DNA from: Paragorgia papillata | Lineage: Eukaryota; Cnidaria; Anthozoa; Scleralcyonacea; Coralliidae | DNA: 64,000 bases | Reading direction: 5' to 3' | Assembly (NCBI GenBank): GCA_035771165.1 | Contig: JAWNZC010000284.1 | Location: 310,001 to 374,000 of the forward strand | In this document: one piece after another, positions 1 to 8,019 of the stretch | Position numbering within the stretch: the stretch's first letter is position 1 | How the letters are laid out: every line of letters starts with the position of its first letter | Notes under the pieces: model-generated | Databases searched by the model: none | What the model was told of the DNA's origin: nothing | Seen by the model: the letters and a program-made list of their open reading frames with translations, nothing else | Translations under genes and position numbers: made by a program

Positions 1-754
1 AAAATAATTATATAACAGTGGTTGAAGAAAGAAGAGTTGATTTAATAAACTCTGGTGGTCAGGTTGTAAAACATATTTTGTTTATTTGAGGTTTCGAAAG
101 GGGTATTTTAGCAAGCTTTTAAATGGCTTCCATGTACATGTTTTGATGGGAAATAAACAACGTTTATAGCGACATGAAGCAAAATACAGATTTTGATTCG
201 AAAATACATACTGAAAATATGAAAAACATGGCACGTCCTATAGAAAAACTCGATCTAGACTGGCGTTTTCAGCAAGACATGTCGGCAAAATAAACTGTAA
301 TAACTTTAAAACCAGCAATTGAAACAAAGCAAAAATATGGAGTATTAATCGGACTGTCAAGGTGAAACAAATAGCAAATATTTATTTGAAAATATAGACG
401 AAAAAAACATGGAAAACGTTTGTCACGTAACTCACGTTTTAAGAAAACAGCTGACATTCTCAGTGAGATTTTTTTTAGACTTGTCTTAAACCTTGCCGTT
501 TCTCTCGCTATCATGCACTACACTTTCCCGTTGCCTTCTCTATCTAGTGTACTTGTTTACCTTTTTTTCTGACGGCCTCAGTTTGTTCGCTTCGGTTTTC
601 TTTGCTATTAAAGGCAGTAATAACTTCCCTCCCTTCCGCTGTTTCGTTGTCGTTGCAACAGTTTTGTATACTTTTCTTCGAGTTTCCATCAACGCTTTTC
701 CTTCGAGTTAATAGTTCTTGTCGCTTTCCTTAAATTTCCTTGTTTTATTGAGCT

Positions 755-797
755 GAAAAAAATAATAGTATTTTAAAGAAAAAAATAATAGTATTTT
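755..797. repeat. 20-bp direct repeat, two copies
   Basis: The 20-bp string G-A7-TAATAGTATTTT occurs at 755-774 and again at 778-797, a period of 23 bp. It is a minor local duplication with no evident function. Confidence 0.8.
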
Positions 798-1011
798 CGC
801 ATGTATATACTTCCATATTGTTTCCAGTGCCCTACAATCTTCACCGCGGTCATCATGGTCCGTCCACACACATTCGTTGTCCACTGCAACGACGGCTCTC
901 TCTCAGCCTTTGATATCGTACAATTTTTATCAGAATATGAGTTCACATAGCTACCAAATATATCAGCATGCACTAGCTAATGCATACATTATATATATAC
1001 AAACGAGCACG

Positions 1012-1069
1012 TGTCAGTTTCACGCGGGGCGATCTTCAGGCCTGAAGATCGCCCCGCGTGAAACTGACA
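1012..1069. repeat. 58-bp perfect palindrome
   Basis: The two 29-bp arms, 1012-1040 and 1041-1069, are exact reverse complements with no spacer, meeting at AGG|CCT. The arms are GC-rich (core GGGGCGATC) within AT-rich surroundings, and (AT)n tracts lie on both sides (about 990-1000 and 1107-1122). A perfect spacerless palindrome could be a snap-back repeat, a recent foldback insertion or an assembly or amplification artefact. Confidence 0.9.
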
Positions 1070-1412
1070 GTTGCGACACTCAACATTTTGAGCCCACTTA
1101 AACTATACTATATATATATATATAATACAAATATCCAGATCGCTCAAATTGATTCGCATTGTAACACGTGTGTGAAGTGGACTCCACGCATGTCGGGATT
1201 AGCACCCTCACCGGGCTCCAGGCCTTTGGCCCTACGCCCGGGCTCGGGGTTAATGTGTTATTACAAAAAGAGTCACTTTCATAGCTTTATTCTTGGATCG
1301 CACGTACAAAATTGCCTAGCCTAGATCAGATTTTATGCACGTGTTTGCTTTTTTATTATTTCGGATAGAGTGGACACCATCACAATTTGTTAATTTACCG
1401 TAAAGTTCCGAA

Positions 1413-1502
1413 AGTAGCCGAGGAGGCTATTTAATAGGGGGTGGCTACGAGGAGGCTACTTACAGGGGGTGGCTACTTTCAAGGGGCGGCTATTTTGGGG
1501 GT
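1413..1502. repeat. degenerate GGGGGTGGCTA minisatellite
   Basis: Variants of GGGG(T/C)GGCTA recur near 1437, 1465 and 1483, alternating with GAGGAGGCTA. It resembles a short minisatellite or the worn end of a mobile element. No function is assigned. Confidence 0.6.
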
Positions 1503-2331
1503 GAAAATTGCGTTAGAAAGAGAGAATTTATGAATTGTGTTTTTTGGTTTAATAGCTTTGAGAAACTTTTAAAGCAAACACAGTAGCGCTTGTCTAGAGT
1601 CAATGAAGTCTGAAATGACTTCATTGTCAAAATTGATGTAAACAACTTATGTAGGTTTAGGGGTAGGTTTAGAGGTGGGGTCACGGGTTGGGAATTATTT
1701 CCTTAAAATACACGATTATTGTTGATTCTATTGTTAATTCTAAATTAACGACAATCAGCATATATCTCTCATATAGAATTCAATATTATCCTGAATTGTG
1801 AAGAAGTCTAGAATTCAGGATCTGACCCTGAATATTAAAGAAATTACCACTCTAAGCCCGTAGCCTAACCCTCATCCCACCTCTGAACTAACACTAACCC
1901 CGAGCAACCCTAAATATAACCAATTCTCCCGGTTGCCTCAAACCTAACCACAACCATCCTGGAAGAAAGCTCCACTTCTCAGACCCTGAATGGGAACCAC
2001 AACAAATGTAATAACATGCGTTCTTTTGCACGTAAAAATAGAACAATGAAAGCATTAATTATTAACATAAAGGAATTGAAAACCGGACTATCTTACTTAT
2101 TCAACTGACAAATATTCGAAGCCTAAATTCCAGAAAAAAAATCCAGAGGAATTTCAACAAATATTGATTAAACATTCATTTCTTTTGAATTTTCCTTATG
2201 AATTATTAATGAATTTTACAATTATATATAAATATCGGCTTTTATTAATCTTTGGCTTTGCATATTAACGCGTATCCAAAGAAACTTACCGTGGTTGAAA
2301 AGTTACTTAGTTGTTCTATCTATAATTGCAG

Positions 2332-2388
2332 ACTGTTATTGACGGAACTGAAATTTCAAATTGTTTTGAAAGCCTGGATGATGAATTA
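2332..2388 (+). pseudogene. predicted small exon of the broken transposon gene
   Basis: A 57-bp open segment of 19 codons is preceded by a pyrimidine-rich AG acceptor (AG at 2330-2331) and followed by a GTAAGT donor at 2389. It is phase 0 at both ends and encodes an acidic peptide ending DDEL. The next candidate exon is also phase 0 and acidic, which supports both belonging to one spliced gene reading into the ORF at 3191. The first coding exon with a start codon was not found. Confidence 0.5.
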
Positions 2389-2506
2389 GTAAGTTTAACT
2401 TGATTTTCTATACTTCTGTCGTAAAATGATTGTTTAAATTTTTGCAATAAGTTAGTTAATTATAAATATTTTAGTTTAATTTGCATGTTACTTTTTATGT
2501 TATAAG

Positions 2507-2572
2507 GATCTTCAGAGCAGTGACGATGATAGATTCGAGCAGCAACTAGATGATGTGATCTGGGAGAATAAC
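2507..2572 (+). pseudogene. predicted second small exon of the broken transposon gene
   Basis: A 66-bp open segment of 22 codons lies between an AG acceptor (2505-2506) and a GTAAGT donor (2573). It is phase 0 on both sides and encodes an acidic peptide containing SSDDD. Its length, phase and splice sites match the exon at 2332 and the acceptor at 3189-3190, so the three can be joined without breaking frame. This is prediction from sequence only. Confidence 0.5.
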
Positions 2573-3190
2573 GTAAGTTATAAAATTGGCCAACTTAATT
2601 TTATTTATTGGTATCACCCACTGACATGTATATAAATTACTTCAACAAAAATGTGTCCCAAAATGACCACTGACTTGTATATAAATTTGACATTGACATG
2701 GAGTACTTTGTTCATGGTATAGACCACTGATGCGTGTTAAAACTACGAAATGTTTTTAAACTTTGACATTTTTCAAATGAGATGAACGCATAACAAAAAA
2801 TAATTTACCACAAGAACGTTTCTGAATTGAAAAACTTATGACATAGATTCAGAAAAGGATTTCAACGCAACGTTTGATAACTGAACTAAAAGCAAACGTT
2901 TATCAGGTCTGTGCTGATGTAAAAAATCTTCTGAAAAGCTCGTCAGAATAACTTTTTACTTTCAAATTGAGCCAAAAGTGATAAATCTGTCATAAAAAAA
3001 TTAGATTATTGGTCAATACTATGAGCAAAGTACTGTTACGCCATGATCTGGTGATACTTTTTGGATTCAACGCTTACGTGACCCTGATTCGAACCCTTTT
3101 GGTGAAGTAGAACGATATATACTTCTTGCAAAATACACGTTTACAATAATTATAATATTCCAAATGGTTATTCTGTTACATATTTCTTAG
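2573..3190 (+). other. predicted intron
   Basis: An AT-rich stretch of 618 bp begins GTAAGT and ends TTCTTAG. It has no recognisable coding signal on either strand. It separates the second small exon from the long terminal exon of the transposon gene. Confidence 0.5.
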
Positions 3191-4110
3191 GGAGTCGGTG
3201 CGACAATACCAGTTGATGACGATTCAAGGGAAAACCTGTACAGGCACACGCAGAAAAAAGGTTTGAAAACAAATAGTAAGCATGTAGGTAACAAACGTAA
3301 GGGTGTTGATAACAAAGATAGTAATATTCAAATACACTGCGAAGATTTCCCCCCCTTTAGACAAAGATGTAGTAACTTTTTCAGAACAATCTAAGAAGTC
3401 GAGAGTGTCGCTGCAAGAAGGAACGATGGCTGCCTTAAACAAAAATCAATAAAAAAATACGAAGGTCGTAAAAAAGATATTACCCGAGAGGAATACAAGT
3501 GTAACAAACACGAAGTAAAAGAAGTAGAATTCAACTGCCTGGACGGAAACGAAGAACAAGGAAAGGATGAAGAACAAGGAAAACAAATAAATTACCAGGA
3601 CCAAGAAACACAAACGATAGATGGAGATGAAGATGAAGATGAAGATGAAGATGGAGATGGAGATGGAGATGGAGATGGAGATGGACATGAACATGAACAT
3701 GAACATGAACATGGAGACGGAGACGGAGACGGAGACGGAGACGGAGACGGAGACGGAGATGGAGAGGTAGATGGAAAGAAAGAGGATGATGAAAAGGAAG
3801 AGAAAGAGGAAGATGAAAACGAAGATGAAGATGGAGAGAAAGAGGATGATGAAAGGGAAGAGAAAGAGGAAGAGGAACATGAAGATGGAGATGGTAATGG
3901 AAATGGAGATGGAAGTGGAGGTGTTTGTGAAGATGAATACAAAGACCAAGATGAAGACCAAGCTGAAGAACAAGATGAAGATGACAAAAATGGTTGATGA
4001 ATTTCATAAAGGAACTGAAAAACCCTCTAAGGTGTATCAAGAACTTAAAGAGAAACTATCGACCAATGCCAAAGCATCTGCGGAGTTCAATCTACAACAA
4101 TAAGAAAGAT
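3191..4110 (+). pseudogene. broken transposon gene: N-terminal region with acidic codon repeats
   Basis: Reading starts at the acceptor before 3191 with a GVGATIPVDDD segment, then a basic stretch. From about 3620 to 3780 it becomes a run of two-codon repeats: GAT-GAA, GGA-GAT, four CAT-GAA and about eight GGA-GAC, giving Asp/Glu/Gly/His-rich protein, followed by a Lys/Glu/Asp-rich tail. The frame changes near a C-run at 3350-3356, an A-run near 3451, an A-run near 3987 and again near 4090-4100, so no single ORF spans it. The acidic region resembles low-complexity linkers in chromatin proteins. Its large codon-repeat block on the plus strand produces spurious Leu/His- and Ser-rich ORFs on the minus strand. 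No function is assigned beyond belonging to the transposon gene. Confidence 0.5.
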
Positions 4111-5393
4111 TTCCAGTGAGGCGTTGCAAAAGTGCCAAATGGATAAGGACATGGTGCGATCACTTGACAAAGTCCGAAAAGTTTTAATAGAAACTGAAAG
4201 TTCACGCGAGATACCACCTAAAGTTTTACAAGGATTTGTTCACATGATTTGATTCTTTCCTTTAATTGTTTATATGTGGACAGAAGATCAGATATGGCTT
4301 TGGCATGAGCTATCAAGAAAAGATATTGCTTACTTGGACGCAACAGGGACCATCATAGGAAACCATGAAGGAAAGAGAGTTTTGTATTATGCTCTGGTGC
4401 TTCGTCACCCAAGTGAAGGAAATCCGCCTTTGTCAATAGCAGAAGTGATAGCAAGCGACCACAGCGCCTCAAACATACGAACTTTTCTGGAAAGAATAAA
4501 ACGAGACGAATCGAAAGTATTCAACGGTCGTGTTACAATTCCCCGCCAACTAAACACTGACTACTCCAAAGCAATAATTCTAGCTGGACTTAGAGAATTT
4601 AACAAAGAGTCTTTGGAAACGTTTCTCGACGGAGCATTTCGCATATTGCACAAACTCGCAAAGGAACAAGACTTTACACTCATGATCCCGCATGTAGGAT
4701 GTAGCCATTTGATGCATATTGTCCACAAGAATGTAATGTCGATATTGCGTGCTAAAAAAAAATGCAAGTAACAAAAACGAACAAGACAAAAATACTGATG
4801 TATGGTACCGGTTTAACATGTACTGCGTGTCTCTCTTAGTCAACGCACGCACCTTAGATGAGTTTGATTCGATATTTGAAGACGTTACAATATGTTTGCT
4901 CAGTCACCAAAACAATATGCAAAGAATGTCGTTTCACCGCATTTGGGGGAGGATTCACAACATGGAAAACAAATAATTTGATCTGGCTTCTTTTCAAAAA
5001 GCTGTTAAAGTTGAAATAGACCTGGCAAGTGATACGGAGGGATCGGTTTCTATAAAAAACAATCCGTTCAACAAACATTTCAATGATATAATTCAAGCGT
5101 TAGAAAAAAAGATATTACATGCAAATAGCTGTAATACTATTAAACCAAACGGAAGCTATTGTCCTACATTTTCCCGATTTATTCAATCTCATCTGCCAGA
5201 AATGCCGTTGTGGTCTGGAGTATTGTTAGGATCACTCACCCGTTATAAAAGTAACGAAATAGAAGACCATAACGAACTAAAAGACTATCCATACCTGTCA
5301 TTTACCTCGGCGAACGCCAAGTCTGAAGGTTATATCGAAGGTGCTATGCGACACTTTAAACAAGAAGATTTTCCCAGGGAAAAAACGGCTTAG
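4111..5393 (+). pseudogene. broken transposon gene: DDE-type transposase core
   Basis: The region encodes what looks like an RNase H-fold transposase. The first acidic residue lies in YLDATGTI (about 4334), followed by an alternating hydrophobic strand. The second lies in LNTDYSKA (about 4550). A Cys/His motif GCSHLMHIVHK (about 4696-4730) sits where MULE/hAT/KDZ-type enzymes carry a C/D-xx-H insert. A candidate Glu lies in KSEGYIEG (about 5320-5343). Breaks: an in-frame TGA at 4250-4252, a frame change in the A-run near 4755, an in-frame TAA at 4974-4976, and a frame change in an A-run near 5382. The superfamily is not resolved. A MULE-like or KDZ-like enzyme fits best, partly because some of those families carry Ulp1 peptidases. 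As it stands it cannot encode a full-length enzyme unless the breaks are sequence errors. Confidence 0.55.
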
Positions 5394-5930
5394 AGCAGAT
5401 GCTTTTGTATCACAAAATTATAAGCGAATTAGAAGAAGAGTAAATAATTTTGCTGACAGAATACACAGTAATCTACGACCTAAGAAAAAGAGATCGTACA
5501 AGAAAAAGGCAAACGATAAAAGCTGTGCGTCTAAGAGTGTGTCGTGTGATAAACAAGATAAGAAACAATCACAGGATAGCTACGACATGGCACAAGAAAC
5601 GTGGGGAGAAAAGGATCCAGACACCCCTAAACAAAATCCAAAAATCGGTCAGTTCCAACAATCGCCAGTGATACCACTTAGTAAAACAACAGACATTAAA
5701 TCAAGGAGACAGATTAGAAATAAAAAGTATCAAAGAGATCATCTGGCTTTTTCATTTTTCTTCGGAAAAATAAACGTGAACTACTAAGAAAGTATCGAGA
5801 TATGTCAGTTGTAACAAAAGTAGCAGCGTCAATGTGGCACGACCTGCCAGAAGAAAAGAAAAAATATTTTGTTCGAATGGCCGTAAATGAAACCGATATT
5901 AAAACAAATACAGAAACAGAACAAACGACA
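5394..5930 (+). pseudogene. broken transposon gene: basic linker and HMG-box domain
   Basis: After a Lys/Arg-rich segment (RRRVNNFADR, then KKKRSYKKK, a likely nuclear localisation signal), the region encodes an HMG-box-like domain at about 5725-5890. It has the aromatic AFSFFFGK segment, KRELLRKYRDMS, then MWHDLPEEKKKYF, which matches the conserved W-x-x-L-P-x-x-x-K-x-x-Y pattern of HMG boxes. The domain is split by a frame change near 5765-5770, so its halves fall in two ORFs. HMG boxes bend DNA, so a role in assembling transposon ends is a reasonable inference. The match rests on motif pattern only. Confidence 0.55.
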
Positions 5931-5989
5931 GGAATTTTTGGTAATGATTCGAAGGCAGGTGCAACAAATAACATGACAAATTTTGAAAA

Positions 5990-6834
5990 TACTGAAGATG
6001 AAATTGTCTATGGTCGTATGGGGTTGCAAAACAAAGGCAATGATTGTTGGCTTAATAGTCTTTTACAGTGCATCAACTCTTTACCTGTCAAAGTATTACT
6101 AACAGCATACAAAAGAAATGTTATACCTGTTATGTCTGCCCTTATACACACACTGAAAAAGCTTGATGAAAACGTTAATCAAACTTTATTATATCCAGGG
6201 AAGTTACACGAAGCTTTTCAACGCCATTTCCATTACACTGCAGGGGCACAAAACGATATTCATGAAAGCTTCACATGTTTATGTTCCGGAGGTGGAAGAA
6301 CTAACAATGTTTTTTTAAATAATTTTAAAGGAGAATTTCAGTATAGCAATACCTGTTCCGAATTGTGTATTGTACCCCAGAGGCATTTACAAGCATATTT
6401 TTGCCATTGGTAAATGACATTAAATGTTTACAAAAAAGTGTATCAGACAATCTAAAAGAGAGCATTATGATCAAATGTACTACGTGTAAAAAAGAAACAA
6501 TTCACGTAAGGAAAGGAAGTTTTGTGGTTTTACCGGACACATTACTAATAGTTTTTAAGCGATTTGAGAATCGTGGTGGATCTTACAGGAAGAAACACTC
6601 GAATGTTCAACTTGCATCTGACATTCAAGTAACAGCAGAACGCCCGTTTCAATATCGTCTAAGAGCGTGCGCATTACACCATGGAGTTCACATTCAGAGT
6701 GGCCATATTACACAGCATTGAAATATGAAGATAACAATGTTATAGAGATCGATGACACCAATGTGAGAAATGTTTCAAAGATTTGGAAAAAATATTCGTC
6801 AAAGACAGTCTATCTGGCATTTTATTGCAAGAAA
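5990..6834 (+). pseudogene. broken transposon gene: USP-type ubiquitin peptidase (C19) domain
   Basis: The order of motifs fits a compact ubiquitin-specific peptidase. The Cys box is GLQNKGNDCWLNSLLQC (about 6020-6070) with the catalytic Cys in NDCW. The QQD-type box is AQNDIHES (about 6247-6270). A CxxC zinc pair lies in IKCTTCKKE. The PDTLLIVFKRFE strand precedes the His box, HGVHIQSGH (about 6680-6705). A final strand reads VYLAFYCKK. The frame changes near 6365-6410 and again within the His box near 6703-6708, so the domain lies across three frames. USPs cleave ubiquitin from targets. Why a transposon would carry one is unknown; protecting the transposase from degradation is one possibility. 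Confidence 0.7.
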
Positions 6835-7092
6835 GGAGGTAGCACAGATGATCTTACCAATAGCAAAAGAAAGCACAGCGAAGTTGACCCACAGAAAGCT
6901 TCTGGAAAATCCGAAAACGAAAATAAGAAAACAGCTACTCAGACAGAAAAATCCCAAACCCCAAAACGGCGAAATGTTAACGGAGGAAACGCGCACAACA
7001 CAAAAACCTGTAAAAGTAAAGGCGCTTTGAAACGCATATGGGACATTTCGTGCAGGGATGAAACTATTTGTAAGTTTGCAGAAACTGGTTAA
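6835..7092 (+). pseudogene. broken transposon gene: basic linker between USP and Ulp1 domains
   Basis: A Lys-, Asn- and Thr-rich, probably disordered segment follows the USP domain in the same frame and ends with an in-frame TAA at 7090-7092. The frame stays open immediately after that stop into the Ulp1 domain, so the stop looks like a point mutation within one longer protein. A 44-bp piece of this linker (7026-7069) recurs at 28984-29027. Confidence 0.5.
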
Positions 7093-7831
7093 GAGCTAAA
7101 GGGTAGAGATTTTAAAACAATCGAATTTCTAGTTACAAATACCAGCTACAAATTGGAGAATCAGGGCTGGCTAAATGACAGTATTGTTGATGCTTACTTA
7201 TCACTTCTGGCACAAACATCCTCAGAAATGGGTATAGCAATGTTCGCGTTCAGCTGTCAATTTTTCTCTCAATTACGTCGAGTAATATCCCGTAAGAATG
7301 AAAACAGTTTTTTTCAGAATAATATCCAGATTATATAAAAATGAAGTTTTCGAATCATACGATTGCCTTGTGATACCAGTTAACTCGGCAGACGGAAATC
7401 ATTGGTGTGTTGTATACATTGATATATGGAAACAAACAATTTACTATTATGATCCAATGTATAAAGGTATACAGAATTTAACAACTGTTAAACTAATCAA
7501 ATTTTATTTTGATCAGCTCTACGAATTCAAGTCGTATGGGGTAGAATTTGAATCTAGGAGTTTCGTGACTTCATTCGACGTTTTCTGGGAAAATGAATTT
7601 TATACGCAAAATGATAATTCGAGCTGTGGGGTGTACATAAGTTTCAAACTTGGATTACTGAATGTCGATCCACTGAAATATGAAATTGAAGAGATAAGAA
7701 CATTTATTGCCCAAGAATTATTAGAACATGAAAAACATGTACCTAGCACAGAAATGTATCTATTACAGAAAGGTACAACAAAATGCAGTGTCCCCACGTA
7801 CTACAAACAACAGGTGGGTGAACGTGAGTAG
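7093..7831 (+). pseudogene. broken transposon gene: Ulp1/C48 cysteine peptidase domain, cut by the Polinton
   Basis: The domain starts with the N-terminal helix region QGWLNDSIVDAYLSLLA (about 7160), typical of Ulp1/SENP proteins. The catalytic His lies in GNHWCVVYID (about 7395), the Asp in YYYDPMY (about 7445), the oxyanion-site polar residues in TQNDNSS (about 7605) and the Cys in SSCGVYIS (about 7620-7640). The frame changes near 7300-7345. The ORF reads into the Polinton, whose terminal bases supply the TAG at 7829-7831. The original frame resumes after the second target duplication at 26257. Ulp1 enzymes remove SUMO-type modifiers. Several eukaryotic transposon families have captured one. 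Confidence 0.75.
7821..7826. repeat. target-site duplication AACGTG, left
   Basis: AACGTG stands directly before the left TIR and is repeated directly after the right TIR at 26257-26262. A 6-bp duplication is the length known for Polintons. Removing the element and one copy restores an open frame across the join. Confidence 0.95.
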
Positions 7832-8014
7832 GTAGGGTATGGGAGTTCTGAGACATTTTGAAATCATAGACTCCCCCCTTACCAAAAGCCTTTGCGGGTT
7901 TTTTTTGTATGGTTTGTGTTACAGTAGATTTCTGGGACATTTTTGTATGGTTTGTGTTACAATAGATTTCTGGGACATTTTTAGAAATTATTTCCCGGGG
8001 GAAATATTTTCTTT
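7827..8014 (+). repeat. left terminal inverted repeat (188 bp)
   Basis: It starts AGTAGGTAGGGTATGGGAG and ends at ATTTTCTTT. It matches the reverse complement of 26069-26256 along its whole length, and the 59-residue spurious ORF through it is identical at both ends. It holds two tandem 38-bp units at 7906-7943 and 7944-7981 that differ at one visible base. The PolB stop codon lies six bases beyond it. Confidence 0.95.
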
Positions 8015-8019
8015 GTTTT

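Larger units (their letters stand above)
1..2331. other. intergenic, no gene recognised
   Basis: No convincing coding region. The short ORFs have no recognisable motif. The stretch holds a 20-bp direct repeat, a 58-bp palindrome between AT-rich tracts, a short degenerate GGGGGTGGCTA repeat, and G/T-rich and C/A-rich tracts around 1650-1690 and 1855-1960 that look like worn simple repeats. An upstream exon of the broken transposon gene that starts at 2332 may lie here, but I could not identify one. Confidence 0.5.

Noticed and set aside
1013..1070. Hammerhead-like ribozyme in the palindrome
   Set aside because: It has CTGAAGA rather than CTGATGA and lacks the stem II plus GAAA layout.
1855..1960. 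Telomere-like repeat (CCTAA-type motifs)
   Set aside because: The motifs are irregular and mixed with unrelated sequence; no tandem period is kept.
3446..4040. Long minus-strand ORFs rich in Leu/His, Ser/Pro or Phe/Ile
   Set aside because: They are the complement of the plus-strand acidic codon repeats and have no other support.
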